Source: Clavaria fumosa (lineage: Eukaryota > Basidiomycota > Agaricomycetes > Agaricales > Clavariaceae). From it: 64,000 bases of DNA. The notes below the pieces were generated by a model. That model had not been told where the DNA came from, did not search any database, and was given only the letters and a program-made list of their open reading frames with translations. Shown piece after piece: positions 13,706 to 26,025 of the stretch (its first letter is position 1; each line of letters begins with the position of its first letter). The translations under genes were made by a program, and so were the position numbers. The stretch covers positions 1,860,001 to 1,924,000 of the forward strand of contig OX637802.1 of NCBI GenBank assembly GCA_951802425.1, given 5' to 3'.

Positions 13706-15927
13706 ATGGCGACCACAAGCACTGCACCAACCCCCACGCCTCATAATCTCACACATACACCTACAGAACCAGTGATCGCTCGCACTATCAGCGGGTGTAA
13801 ACCTGGTGTCCTCGACCCTTCGCAGCCCGCCCGCGTTCTGCGCAAGCCTTCGCACAAGCTTTCCTTCGCATCCTTTGATCCTCTTACTGGCACCGCCTTT
13901 GTAGAAATTCCAGACCTTCGAAAGCTCTCTCTGAATGAAGAGCTCTGTCGCCCGAAGCGCATCGTCCTCGAGACCAACGATGCTGGTGATAATTTTTGGC
14001 GTTTCGTGCCTAACGCAAGGCGCGAAGAAGGATGTCTGGACGAGGGTAAATGGCCAAGAGTTATTATAATTTGCGAGTGAGCCCTTTCCATTCCCTTCCT
14101 TAGCTTGTCGCTCCTGGTGGCTGACTTGCTCCTGTGCAAGCGAATTTGTGGACTGCTCACTCGAACAATGGGAGATCTACAAACTTGACCCAGAATACGA
14201 GTGTCTCGTACGCGCACCGCCGAACAGGACTGTGATTAGTCGTGCGCAGCCCGCGCCCGCACAACAGCCTACTGCAGCCCCATCGTCGCAACCACCTCCA
14301 CGGACAACCACACCTCTCACTCTGAAAAGAACGAGATCGTCGGAAATCATTTCCTCTACGTCTTCCATCTCTCACAAACGGCAGAGAACGCATGATCCTG
14401 TTGCACCCCTTGCCCCACCTGAAGTCATTAACATCAAAGATGAAGGATATGATACAGAGGAAGTGGAGCACATGATCATTGACGAGACACCAACGCCTCA
14501 ACAATCTAGCCCACACCGCACTAGATCAACGGCGACCCCTCACAGGGGTCCCCGCGCGCAATTTCTGCGCGAGCAGATCGCAAAAGACCGTAAGGAGTTG
14601 AGGGAGAGACTCACAAAGGCTGCCGAGAAACATAAATCAACCGGACTCCGCGCGGAAAAGGACGAGAATCAGAAGGATTTGCATGAAAACAGGCCCATGA
14701 TGAACGGAGATCATGTGGCCAATGGTCAAAGTAAGACCGCGTCTCCTGAGCCAGTAGGGAAAAGGAAAGGTTTGCATCTTCTTCCTTCACGCGAAACTAT
14801 CTTGCTGTCATGTTGACATCGTAACAGCTTCCACAGCCTTTGATTCTTCTACATCTACTCTGGACCAGACAGACGCATCGGCAACGTCACGTCCTTCACT
14901 GAAACGTCTACGACGCACACCCACCCCAACTACGAACTCTTGGCTTAATGGGAAACGTGCCATGCGTGAGAAGGAGGTGAAGCGGAAAGCTGTGCATGAA
15001 TACGTCTCGAGAGTAGCGCGTGAAGCGTACAGTGTGCACACGCAAGAACAAGAACACTTGCATGCCAGTGATCAACCTCACGAAGAGTCAGATCTGAACG
15101 GTGAAGACTGAAGTTCTCGGCTTTTCCTCTTTGATACTCAACTCGCTTCCCTGTAAACAGGAACACATTATGCACCAAAATCCCCTTCCGTACCCGCGCC
15201 GGACGGCCCACACGCGAACCACGACGCATCGGAAGAAGAGTTGAACGAGGAAGCCATCCGGCGGGTCTCCATCGCCGCGTCCATCGCGAAGCTCGCCGAG
15301 CTTGAACGCGACAGACCCATGTGGGAGGAAGCGGCGCGCCAGCGTCAGGCAGCTGAAGCGGCCGAGGAAGCAGCGCGGGAAGAGCGGCGGCGGCAACGCG
15401 CGGCCGCCGCCCAGGCCGAGGCCGAGAAGCGGGCTCAGGAGGAACGTGAGGAGCAGGAGGCTCGAGAGCGCGCCGAGGCCGCTGAGCGCGAGGCGGCCGC
15501 ACGACGGCAACGCGAACGTCGGCATCGCGCGGCGCGTTTGTCCTCTGGGCCGTGGACGACGCTGCGTGCGCTGGAGCGATACCGTACGCTATGCGAGGCA
15601 TTCGACACGACGCGCTTCTCGGAGTTGGACCCGCTGACGTTTGCGGACGTGCCGTGGCCGGTGTTGCTCCCACCTCCGGCGGTCACGCTCGAGGATGTCG
15701 GCTGGGAGTCGGTGGAGCGGTTTTTCGCGATGGTGCGGCCGCACATGAGGGCTCAGGACTATAAGACACTCGTGGAAAAAAGTCACAAGAGGTTCCACCC
15801 CGATCGTTGGCGGTCGCGGGGCCTGCTCAAGAGCGTGCAGGACGAGACGGAAAGGAACTGTCTGGAAGTGACTGCGAATACGGTGGCTCAGGCTATCACC
15901 CCTCTATGGTCGGATCTCAGAGGATGA
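13706..15927 (+). CDS. Coiled-coil protein with C-terminal J-like (HPDRW) segment
   Basis: Four exons (13706-14076, 14141-14769, 14828-15100, 15161-15927) join in frame to 679 residues. The N-terminal 160 residues are mixed alpha/beta-looking (SFASFDPLTGTAFVEIPD, SLEQWEIYKLDP). Then comes a disordered Pro/Thr/Ser-rich region with nuclear-localisation-like basic runs. The last exon has a strongly charged Ala/Arg/Glu coiled coil (roughly residues 440-540), then a globular tail including LTFADVPWPVLLPP and KTLVEKSHKRFHPDRWRSRG. FHPDRW resembles the HPD loop of a J-like domain, as in NFKBIL1-type proteins, and such proteins are common and unnamed in agaricomycetes. Role unknown; a chaperone-recruiting or nuclear scaffold role is only a guess. 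Confidence 0.8.
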
Positions 15928-16382
15928 AAAGAAAAGGAAAGAATACCGCCGCTCAGGCTAACAGCCTTCCACGCGCAGATCTCAAAGGATGGAAAAGGAG
16001 AAGGAAATGTAAACTTGTATTCATACTCACAACGGAGGCATCACACTTCACATATATAGCCATTGTATCATCAGTTGATTCCCGCCACACATATCTTTCT
16101 TATTTCATCGTACATTTTTTGTCCTCGGTAGTAACGGTAGGCGTTTGTATATCAAGGCTCTAGAAGAACTGGTGGCTCGCAAGCCAAGAATGATTCATTG
16201 ATACCCAATTTCTTAAACTACCATTTACATCCTAGACGGTTTTTAATCGAATACATGAAGGGCAGACGAAACAGAACAAATTAGTCCCCGGTTTCCATGT
16301 GGTCCGGGAGTGCTGCTACTTGCTCTAATTGTTCATTCTTTTCGTAAAAAGAGAAGAAATTGATACGATGTGTAAAATTGTG
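15928..16382. other. Convergent 3' intergenic region
   Basis: AT-rich 455 bp between two converging genes. The sequence is compatible with 3' UTRs and polyadenylation regions; nothing else is supported. Confidence 0.4.
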
Positions 16383-18560
16383 TTACAAACGAGGTGGCTG
16401 ACTCCGGCCTGTCATCTTTTTCCGGCGGGAAGGCTCTGGGACCTCCACGGGTCGTTGGCACACCGGACACCTACCAGAAACGTCAGTCAACCAAGGATCC
16501 AAACATGTTTGCTGAAAAAAGAAGGGAAGAGGAGAAACCACTATCAGCATTCACGCACAACGCAAGGAGAAAGAGAAAAGGCGCACATGGAACACATGGC
16601 CGCAGCTCAACAAGCGTAGAGGCTGCGAGCCCTCCCCAGCGTCAATCAACTTAAGCTGTGCCTCCGTCTCCTCGTCGGTCTGTGTTTCAACAGGTATTTC
16701 TTGGACGGAACCAGCAGCAGCAGCCACGTCAGCATCGGCAGCATCTCCGCCCTCATCCCTCACAGCACCGGACTCTACGGATCCATCAACCACTTTCTCG
16801 TGCAACGACGGTGCCCCAGCCGCCCTCCTCGGCTTTTCAAAGTCCATCAAACAGATCGCACACGCCGCCCTGTTCCCCTCCAGCCGCACGAATGGATATT
16901 CGCTCGGCTCCCAATAATCCTCCCATTTCTTGGGCGCATCGACAACTTTCTCCTCGTCTTGTCCTGGTACCTTGCCTCCGCCCGCATTACGAGGCCCCTT
17001 GCGTGCCAGACGTGTCAGGAACGCAAATCGTCGCCTCGGCCGCTTCCCGGGCGGTTTAGGCGGATAGGCGTACACGGGTTCGGGAACAGTGATAGGGCCA
17101 TTGTTGGGCTCGTCAGGAGGGGGTGGAATGTAGATTACGAGAGGAATACGATCCACCACCGCTTTAGGCAGCTTTCCGATGTCGGGGCGTATTGTTGAGG
17201 AGTCTTGAAGAGGGTGCCGGCCTAGGCATATTAGTAGAATGTTCCATGCAACCTTCAGACCGCCGTGCTTTAGGACAAAACGCAACACAAATGAAGTGAA
17301 AGAGAGTCGTACCAGTAATATGGGCGCAACAACGAATATGACGAGGACGACTACGACGGCTTCCAGGACCACGATGTACATGATGCACAAAATGGCGAAG
17401 GTGAGCCACCACAGGTGAGGCGACGAGAACCGACACGTATGAATTGTTTTGTATTCAAAGATATGCGCCGGTATAAACCAAGCCACAGTGAGCAGCTGGG
17501 AAAGGAGTATTAATCTATGTATATATAGTTAGCAGCGCCAGCATACACGTAGGATGGTAACTCACGGAGTATAGAGGTGGGTGTAAGGAAGTGGAGGGTC
17601 GTCTGCTGATGTATTGGGCGACGCGTGAGTCGATTGGTTAGTGGTCCTTGCACCCCGTGATGTGGGCGCATGACTGTGCTGATTTTGGTCTCGGCCCTCA
17701 GACATTGAGCTGTTACCTGGGGTTGGCCCACTAGACGTTTCGACATCGTCCGTACCACGACTACAAGGTAATTGAGAAACTGATCAGGGTACGTAAGCGA
17801 TTGCTCACATTTTATGGGATCTGACGAAGCTCCAGTATGAGAGGGCAACACCAAAAACGACTCGAATTGCCCTAGACGTGTAAACCGACATGAACGACGT
17901 TGTACACAGATGAATAGCTAACTTACCAAACTATACACCACGCTCCAAGTGGGGTTGAGCATGCTTGCCATTCGTTTAAATGAGGTGTTGTAGGACTACG
18001 TTTCCAAAATGCGATAGTAAGGGCCGTGATGATCGCGACAACCTAGAGAATATACGGAAGATATAAGCGAATAGAAGTGGAGAAGATCATGAACGGACCT
18101 GCACCAAGCCAAGGCCCAGATCCCAAACAAATGACATCAACGCACGACGATTGGCAGAAGCGCCCGATCCGTAGCCAAGGAAGGCGAGCATTCGGCCAAA
18201 CCGCGACAGGTTCCGAGGTGACTGTGAGGGAGGCGTGTCGCCAACGGGATGGGCGGCGGCGACATCTAGATCCATATCTATATCTGCGAACTCCAACACG
18301 GGGGGTGGCGGAGACCAAAGCCTGCGCGAAGTGGAAGTTGTGGTGCGATGACTGGGCGGTAATTCCACGTCTCTGTTGTCCTCCTCGAAGATGACCGTGC
18401 GCGACGAAGACGCACGTCGCACAGAGTGTGGATGTCCCGTTGAGTAACGTAGTGCTTGGACATGGACAATCATCCCAGGCCGAGGATGTGGTATATCGCC
18501 TTCGGAGCGGGTGCGCCTTAACGATTCCCCTTGTGTGCGGCGAGGCGTATCTATCTCCAT
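16383..18560 (-). CDS. Multispanning membrane RING-H2 protein, putative E3 ubiquitin ligase
   Basis: Predicted membrane-anchored ubiquitin ligase. ATG at 18558-18560 (MEIDTPRRTQGE) opens a 150-residue Arg/Ser/Pro-rich cytosolic region. Several hydrophobic segments follow over small exons (for example LVQVVAIITALTIAFW, a second near 17.9 kb, and two in WWLTFAILCIMYIVVLEAVV and onward). A proline-rich loop (YIPPPPDEPNNGP, YAYPPKPPGK) leads to the RING: CAICLMDF, a long acidic insert, CGHVFH, intron, QTCLDPWL, then CPVCQRPV near the end. Cys/His spacing at CGHVFHQTC is canonical RING-H2. The large acidic insert between the second and third zinc-ligand pairs is unusual. The last exon ends at TAA 16383-16385. 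Substrate and membrane are unknown. Confidence 0.82.
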
Positions 18561-19150
18561 GGTCGGAGACGTAAAAGGTAGCGCGCTCGTACTTCTGAGG
18601 CTATCGAGTTAAGATCACCTGAAACGCGCTGTTCATCGACTTGAGCCAGGGGGTATCAAAGAGATGGGCTGCTGCACAGCTTGTACAAGGCTAAAAGTTG
18701 AACTTGAGAACGATCGCGACAATGATACGATATCGTTTACGGACGACGAGCAGAGAACAAGGCCTGAATGGGTGAAGAGAGGAGGAGAAGGGACCTGTTT
18801 TTGAAATGGCGTAACCGCTGGCGCCGTGGCTGTGACTCAACCGCCACTCGGCGGCGCTCGTTGTTCATTCACACAGTAGCTCCGCTTTCGATAATCTAGC
18901 ATTCTCAACTCAGCCGAAGAACCTCTTACTGGGACTGTTTCTATGACACGTTCACCTACAGATATATCGTTGGTCAACGCAAACGATGACCAAGCGTTTC
19001 GCGAGTCATTGCCCTGGTTACTTGCAGTGTAAATATCAGTAAGTAAGTATATGGACTTCGAACGACCTGTCCTGGATCGGTCTGGTCTGAATCAAGACAC
19101 AACTTTGACTTTATCTTGTCTCTGTCAGTTCGGATCCGACAATCTTGACC
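18561..19150. other. Divergent intergenic region
   Basis: About 590 bp upstream of the RING-H2 gene (minus) and of the unidentified gene at 19151 (plus). Expected to contain both promoters; no distinct element was identified. Confidence 0.35.
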
Positions 19151-19969
19151 ATGGTCCTCGACAAGTTTATTCACTGGCGAAATTCAGACAAGCGGCCTCA
19201 AGTTTCACCCGTATGCCTTTCACCTCTTCGCTCCAGTGTGACATCTCAAAAGTCTCAGACCACCCCGCAAATAGTTTCAGCGAGAGAGCACCAGCCTCGT
19301 TTTACCTTGGGCACTCGTGTCCGCGACAACAACGTACATGTGCTTCTGTGTGGCTCGTACTGCTCTTTTGACTCACATTTCCATCAGTCTGTGATCAAAG
19401 AGGCAAGGCGACAATCACACCCCCGTTCCAATCGACGCTCGTGTCCTACCGCTCCGCGCATTGATCCCTCTACTCTCCCGCCTACTACAAGCCTAATCAA
19501 CGTGCTGTATCATAGTCCAGATCTAGATCGCGGGCCCAACTCACCTTCCCTGCGTGGCGGCGCACGCTCCATCTTCACCCGTTCTGATTCAGAAGACGAT
19601 CCAATGGCGACCCTCAGGCTTCTCGGCATCCTCCCTCCATCTGACGCCCTCGCTGTCCCTGCTCCGCCACGCGATCCTTCTCCCCAAGTCATCGACGAGA
19701 GTCTTCCCCTGGCTGCAGATGACGCCTGGAACAACATCGGCTCCGAGCCTAGTCAACTGTCACATTCCGCTGTCCTTGATGCATCTGCCGTTAGCGCTCG
19801 TGGACTATCCTGCTTTGAAGAGGATTCTACTGCATGTCCAGAAGCGCCGCCACCCTACAGTCGATTTGATCCAGCCCCTGTGCGCTTGCAGTTGTTCCAT
19901 GATGATGTCGGTGTCAGCCGACCATCTTCATCGCGCCTGGCGCATATCCCGTACTCACCACAGCCGTGA
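19151..19969 (+). CDS. Unidentified Pro/Ser-rich protein
   Basis: An ATG at 19151 opens a 272-codon frame ending at TGA 19967-19969. The product starts MVLDKFIHWRNSDKRPQ and is otherwise low-complexity, rich in Ser, Pro, Arg and Asp, with an acidic patch (RSDSEDDPMATLRLLGILPP) and a PPPYSRFD motif that could bind WW domains. No domain is recognised. A GT-rich donor-like site follows residue 21, so introns in the first 250 bp are possible and the N-terminal half may be partly intronic. The uninterrupted frame and biased composition argue for a real gene; the exact model is uncertain. Confidence 0.5.
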   Translation: MVLDKFIHWRNSDKRPQVSPVCLSPLRSSVTSQKSQTTPQIVSAREHQPRFTLGTRVRDNNVHVLLCGSYCSFDSHFHQSVIKEARRQSHPRSNRRSCPTAPRIDPSTLPPTTSLINVLYHSPDLDRGPNSPSLRGGARSIFTRSDSEDDPMATLRLLGILPPSDALAVPAPPRDPSPQVIDESLPLAADDAWNNIGSEPSQLSHSAVLDASAVSARGLSCFEEDSTACPEAPPPYSRFDPAPVRLQLFHDDVGVSRPSSSRLAHIPYSPQP

Positions 19970-20343
19970 GGGTGAAATAGTCCTTGTAGAACCATGTAAT
20001 TACCATCCACATCAATTCTCGAGGCGTTTTGATCCAAATAAGCTTTGCGAGTTGCCATGCGGGCACGTGCGATTTGGCCTTCTCATACCTGCCGCGCACC
20101 AAGCATGGCCTGCCTGGCACGCCGTCATGCAGTCTCATGCATTCGGTATCGCTCAATGGCGACGCTACAGCACCCTCCAACTGCTAGGAAAAAGTAGGCA
20201 GCACTAGAGATGGTTCAACCCTTGTTGCGTGCTCAAAGTATCTCCTGGTAGCCCAACAGGTCAGCAGCGCTCTGCCCCGCTCAGCTTGACCCCGAGAAAG
20301 TGAGAGCTCAATCACCATTGTATCATCTTCAACAGCTGTAGTC

Positions 20344-21590
20344 ATGTTGAATATGGGTGGACCTTCAAAAGTACGCTCGCTCGTTCATTTCTCAGAACAT
20401 TCGCCTTGAGAATCGCTGCCAGGTCTCGGAGACGAACGACTTTCTGAAGAACCTCTTCTCGGATGGCGACCTTATCCCCCTGCCATTCCAGCGTGTCCTC
20501 GCGCCACTCATAGCGCGGAGACGCACCCCAAGAATCGAGAAACAATACGAAGAGATTGGCGGGGGGTCTCCCATCCTGCATTACACGCGGTTGCAGGGAC
20601 AAGGCATGGCCTCTCTCCTGGACGAGCTCCACCCCGAGAGTGCGCCGCACAAGGCCTACGTCGCCTTCCGCTACGTGCACCCGCTCACGTCCGATGCCGC
20701 CCGCGAGATCCGCGAGGACGGCGTGACGCGCGCCGTCGCGTTTTCGCAGTACCCGCAGTACAGCTGCAGCACCACTGGCAGCAGCCTCAACGAGCTCTTC
20801 AGACGAGACAGGGCTGAGGAGTTTGGCGACGTCGAGTGGAGCGTCATTGATCGCTGGGGGACTCATCCCGGCTTCGTTGAGGTAAATTACTCCCACGCAA
20901 GCGCGCTTTTCGCCTCCCCCTCTCCTCGTTAACCCCCTTCCTCTAGGCAGTCGCACGACACGTAGAAGTGGCCTTAGCAAAATTCCCTGCTTCTACGCGG
21001 TCCCACACCGTGCTTTTGTTTTCGGCACATTCTCTTCCCATGTCCGTTGTCAATCGTGGGGATCCATATATACTCGAAGTCTCAGCGTCCGTGGCCGCCG
21101 TAATGGATCGCTTGCGACATTCGAACCCTTACCGTCTTGTATGGCAGTCAAAGGTCGGCCCTTCTGCGTGGATGGGCATGCAAACAGGCGAAGCGCTCAA
21201 GGGCCTTGCTCGGCTAGGCCGTAAACAAGTCGTCTTGGTTCCAATTGCGTTCACCAGTGACCACATCGAGACCCTCTACGAGCTGGATCTGGAGTACGCC
21301 AAAGAAGCCAAAGAGGTAAGTCGGATCCCTCTCGGTCCCGAAATACACATTTATGCAATTAACGATATTTTTATTTCTCGTAGCACGGAATTGAGCTCCA
21401 TCGGGCAGAATCTCTGAATGATTCGCCGGTCTTTATCCGCGCTCTCGCGGATATTGTAGCCCAGCACATCGGAGACCATTCAAAAGGTCGCGTTGGACCG
21501 ACGAGCACTCAGCTTGGGTTACGTTGCCCTGGATGCACAAATTCGACGTGTGGGATGCAAAAGACATGGTTTGCCCGAGGTGGGAGGTAA
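20344..21590 (+). CDS. HEM15: Ferrochelatase with iron-sulfur cluster ligands
   Basis: Inserts Fe(2+) into protoporphyrin IX, the last step of haem synthesis, on the matrix side of the inner mitochondrial membrane. Exons 20344-20370, 20423-20881, 20947-21315 and 21384-21590 join to 353 residues. They show [45 protein letters not shown], the catalytic His in [20 protein letters not shown], and [13 protein letters not shown](Y)ELD. The C-terminus has CPGCTNSTC, and with the Cys of QYSC this matches the four ligands of the [2Fe-2S] cluster known in animal and fission-yeast enzymes but absent from budding yeast. The targeting peptide should lie upstream, but the frame meets a TGA just before ATG 20344, so a 5' exon (perhaps from ATG near 20208) is missing from this model. 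Confidence 0.93.
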
Positions 21591-21940
21591 GAGTCCCACA
21601 AAAGGCGCCTTAATTCCGAGCTGTCTGTCACTGTCTGTGGGTTGATTTTGACAGCGCTGTCGAAGTACTGTACCATTACCGTACTTCATCCCCCCCGCTT
21701 CTCCCCTTCCATTACTGAGCATCACCACTGATACCGTGCTACCTACTTATCTGTATTGGTCGATGGATTGTATCAGCCCATCAGTCAGGAACTTCTACAA
21801 ACTAAGACAACACGCTGCCTCGAGCCCGCCTCGGTAAACGTTGCCCTGTCTGATAAAAAACCGAAGGAAACTGGGCGAGAATTTCGAACTAGGTTCTCCT
21901 CCCCCTTCTCGTTACCCGTCGCCTTGAATCGCTGGCAACA
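21591..21940 (+). other. Intergenic region upstream of ERG8
   Basis: 350 bp separating two genes on the same strand. Pyrimidine-rich just before the ERG8 ATG (21880-21935), as common in fungal promoters. No other feature seen. Confidence 0.4.
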
Positions 21941-23799
21941 ATGGCGTCCACTGTCGTGTCCTCCCCTGGCAAAGTGCTGCTCGCTGGTGGTTACCTGGTC
22001 CTCGAACCCGCTTATTCTGGCCTAGTCGTCTCTACGTCTTCGAGGTTCTACACAGTGATCCGAGCCCCGCCTGTAGCGCCTGTCGAAGGCGAGATCCACG
22101 CCCGATCCCCGCAGTTCCTCGATGCGGAGTGGGTCTACAACGTTCGGCTCAGCAACAGGAACGCCTTGGTTGAGCAAGCCCCAAATGCGCCGACCAACAA
22201 ATTCGTGCATCTGGCTCTCCAGTGCGTTCTAACGCTCGCCATCGAGGTTAGAGACGTTGCAGCCATCAACGATGTCCTGTCGAAGGGCGTCGACATCGTC
22301 ATCCTCGGCGACAATGATTTCTATTCTCAGCGTGCGCAAGTAGGTCCCCACCCCAAACGTTTCAGGTAGCCATTTCTTACTCGCGGAATTTTCAGCTGCA
22401 GGCATTAGGGTTGCCACGAACGTTAGACTCCATACATCAGCTCCCGCCGTTCACCCGAACAGGCATCGCTCTCTCCCAGGTGCACAAGACAGGCCTCGGG
22501 TCCTCTGCCGCGCTTATCACCTCCCTCGTCTCTGCGCTCCTGCTCCACTTCTCTGTCGTCTCTCGCGCAGACTTCGCAGACCCGCGAGGCGGGGCCCGGC
22601 AGCTTGCACACAACGTCGCGCAGTACGTGCACTGCTTCGCGCAGGATAAGGTCGGCAGCGGCTTCGACGTCTCCGCCGCGGCCTTCGGGAGCCAGGTCTA
22701 TACCCGCTTCGACCCCGCAGTAATACGAGACGTTCTGGACCTCGAGAGGGTAAGTAAAACCGAGAGCGACGGGATGAGGGTCTGGCGATTGCCACGTCAC
22801 TCACGATGATGACTTGTCAGATTCAAGGAGGTCCCTTGCTTCCTATAGTCACCCCGTCCAACAAAGGATGGAATTACGAGGTCCAACCCTTTAAGCTACC
22901 TCCTTTGACTCGGCTCATGCTCGCCGACGTCGACGCCGGCAGCGATACCCCTTCGTTTGTGGGCAAAGTATTGAAGTGGCGCCAAGAGCACGCCTCAGAA
23001 GGTATGGGATTCCCTCTTCTGCTTTCCACCAGGTGATCTGGACGCTGATGTTAATCACTGTTTTGCTCAGCTCACAGCCTTTGGACCACACTTGACCAGT
23101 GGAACCAGACCTTGGCGCTCACTTTCTCACGACTGTGCGAGTTGGAAAGCAAGGATCCTGAAAACTATCGCGATGCGGTCAAATATATATCCACGTTGCA
23201 GCCACTCCAGGTACTGTCATTTTCTTGGAGTCTCGCACCGCGAAATCTGTTGCTGAAAGCGACATAGTGGCTTGCCAATCCATTTATCTTTCCGGAAGAG
23301 GTGCCCATCGTAACGGCGTTCTACGAGGTACATCAAATTACCGAGGTGAGATGCTCGATTGGCCTTCAAGTTTACGTGCCATAAGCTCCATTTCCTTCGT
23401 GACAGACCATTCGCGAACACATGCGTAAGATGGGCGAGGCGGCGTCGGTCCCTATTGAACCTTCGGAGCAGACCAAGTTATTAGATGTGTGTGTGACTCA
23501 GGCGGGTGTCATTGGAGGTGGCATCCCAGGAGGCAAGCAAAGTTTCTTTGTGGGGATGTCCCATCTCTGATCACTAACCCATTTATGCAGCTGGCGGATA
23601 TGATGCCATCTGGCTACTAGTCACTGATCCAGTGGACTGCGTAGAACAGGAGCGTCCCATCCGCCGCATTGAGTATGTCTGGACTACTTGGAAGGATATG
23701 GTGGTCACGCCACTAACTGCCAGAGAGAGCATGACTGCGGGCACGATGTCACTAGAAGGGCTGGATCAGGTTCCTGGTTTGGAGGCTGCGCTCTCGTGA
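21941..23799 (+). CDS. ERG8: Phosphomevalonate kinase
   Basis: GHMP-family kinase converting mevalonate-5-phosphate to the diphosphate in the mevalonate/ergosterol pathway (cytosol or peroxisome). Seven exons (21941-22339, 22396-22749, 22821-23001, 23071-23210, 23268-23345, 23406-23532, 23591-23799) join to 495 residues. The N-terminal motif SSPGKVLLAGGYLVLEP is typical. The ATP-binding GHMP motif KTGLGSSAALITS lies near residue 160, SGFDVSAAAFGSQVY follows, and the C-terminal GHMP motif AGVIGGGIPGAGGYDA closes the fold. The sixth intron (23533-23590) begins with GC (GCAAGC), a GC-AG intron, and is required to restore PGAGGYDA. It lies immediately downstream of ferrochelatase on the same strand and converges with the transporter gene, whose stop is 141 bp away. 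Confidence 0.95.
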
Positions 23800-23940
23800 A
23801 AGATACTTCTCGACCATTCTTGCCCCCTCCACTGTTCAGATTTTATAGGTCGTTTACCTGCATCTTTCTATGTATATGTATATATATTTATAATGGAGGA
23901 ATGGACAATATTAGCCAACCAGTATCCTTATCCACCGGCT

Positions 23941-26025
23941 CTAAGTGCAGATTTTGGCGTCACCTTCTGAGGTCAACGTCTTGCGCAGAGCGAGGAAGAG
24001 CGAGATTGCCATAACGCACACCCCAAAGGCTGTGCACGCCACAGCGGGGAGTTTCGTGCGGGAGTACCACGGTTTGCGATGGTCAATAAGTTTGAGATAG
24101 CAAGCTGCCGGGAATATGAACGCTAGCGCGGTCGCGGACACGCCGCCTGTGATTTCGAGGACCACACCGAGCTCGCACGTGATGAGGGCCACTGTATTGA
24201 CATTGACAGGACGGGGAACTTCAGCACTGGCTTCCCTATAGGCAAGAGAGGAGAGGAAGTGACGTACCAACCATAGAGGAGAACAAGATGGCGGTGGTGA
24301 AGAGCAAGTGTCGCTGAGTGCTGTAAGCCTCATGGGAGAAGAAATACTGCTCGATGACCTGCGCAAGCGCATGAGCTGGAAGCCAAAACGAGTACACACG
24401 ACGACATACCTCTCGGCAGACAAAGAGCTCCAGCGGAAGTGTTGTGAACATGTTCAACCCAAAGCAGAATCGAGCAAGATTGATCAACGTGTCGTCCTGT
24501 TTATAACACTAAGCTATGATTGGGCTCTCAATACGAAAAGAACGTACGCCAGGGAAATTGTTCAGTATATTGCCGTGGGTCTTGTCCGTGAAAACAAGGT
24601 AGGCTGAAATCGCCAGGGCGCAACAAGCCACAAATGAGACGAGTGTGGATATATGTGTCACTTTTGCAAACCGGTCGAGGGTTGGTGTGCGAAGACTTCC
24701 GTAGATGAGGAGTGAGTTGTGATGGCAAACGAAGGCGAAACTAATCACTCCGATGGCTTGAGACACCCCCGGTGCAATGATAGTGAACCGTTTCGACTGA
24801 TCCCCTCTCAGCTCTGGCGGGACATGCGGCCCTTCAATCAGCACAGAGGTTACGATGATTAGCATGCCGATGAGCGCAAGACCGGATGCCCAAGAAAGTT
24901 TGTTTATGTCACGGTGGAGTGAGAGGGGATACGATACGCAGACAGTGCAAAGCGCAATCACAAATTGACGATTGGTAAGGATGGAGAGAACGGGTATATT
25001 TTGCAGGGTAGGAAATAATGAACGAATGACGTGCGGGATCGTGTCTCCTGAACTTTGAAAGTGAGGCGGCAATAGACAAGAGAAGGCTTGCAAACTTGCC
25101 GATGATGATACCAAATGCACACATGCCACCGAACGCAAATGCGAATTGAAATATAGATACAGCGGCCCGACCGCTTGAACCGAAGCATTGATGCATTATT
25201 TCAATGTATGAGTTGCGACCACTCATTTTGGCATTTATGACGATAAGGCGTATTGTCCAATCCGTGATGACACAGAGCACCACTAGTAAGAACAGCCCAG
25301 TCACGAAACCTGCTTGACTGACAGCGTATGGAAGGCCTTGACAAGTCATATCAAAAGTTGCGGAGGTTCAGTATGCGGCGATAATCACCAATAATTCCTG
25401 TGGCGCATTTAAAGAAAAATGGAGAAGAAGAAACTGTCATCGCATGACCCCACATCGATGTAAGGCCTGACGTTACCTGCGCCTAAAATAGAATTGGCCA
25501 TATTTGCCACGGAATCTAACAGGCCCCCTCCAGAATATTTCTTCGTGGCGAGCTCTTCTAGTTCCGCAGTGCTTCCAATGTGACCAAATCCATTCACATG
25601 TAATGGAAAAGACATGTCCATGCTGCGGCGCGCGCTTGAGGACTCCATAAGACCCACCAAGAGCGGCATGCTCCGGTCGTCGTAGCCTCGGCCATGATGA
25701 GAACCTGGCGTGTTCTCCAGCTCGTCAGAGTCCTGCTCAAATTCTGGACCCAAGTTTGCTCAGTTCATGTCAACACGCTAGGGGAACAGAGTATACCTGT
25801 TTCGCGGCTCTGAACGGTTGATCTAAGAGGCGCATATACGGGGACATTGTCCTCGGAACGCACATGCCGAGTGTCATGGAGAACTTCATCATCTGAGTCG
25901 TCTTCTCCGAGAGCGAATGGTGAGTTGGCCGACGAGGCGTTTGAGTTACTACCTGTCGGTAGCAATGGTTGTCTGACGCCGTCTTCTTTGGATTCCTTTG
26001 CACGAGATTGACGTCCAGGCATCAT
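23941..26025 (-). CDS. Vacuolar amino-acid transporter, AVT (AAAP/SLC38-like) family
   Basis: Amino acid/auxin permease family member, most like the AVT5/6/7 branch that moves neutral or acidic amino acids across the vacuolar membrane. ATG near 26025 (MMPGRQSRAK) starts a 200-residue hydrophilic N-terminus with acidic patches (GEDDSDDEV). The signature SVANMANSILGAGIIGLPYAVSQAG is split by an intron and begins TM1. About eleven hydrophobic segments follow, including TGLFLLVVLCVITDW, FAFAFGGMCAFGIIIG, INKLSWASGLALIGMLIIVTS, AIGVISFAFVCHHNSLLIYGSL and a final TM ending at TAG 23941-23943. The FAFVCHHN motif is characteristic. It has several short introns. Substrate cannot be assigned. The divergent neighbour is 270 bp away. 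Confidence 0.9.

Noticed and set aside
14945..15673. 242-codon Arg/Pro/Ala-rich minus-strand frame
   Set aside because: Antisense shadow of the Ala/Arg/Glu coiled coil in the J-like protein gene.
20342..20980. 212-codon minus-strand frame opposite ferrochelatase
   Set aside because: Mirror of a strongly conserved enzyme exon; no domain of its own.
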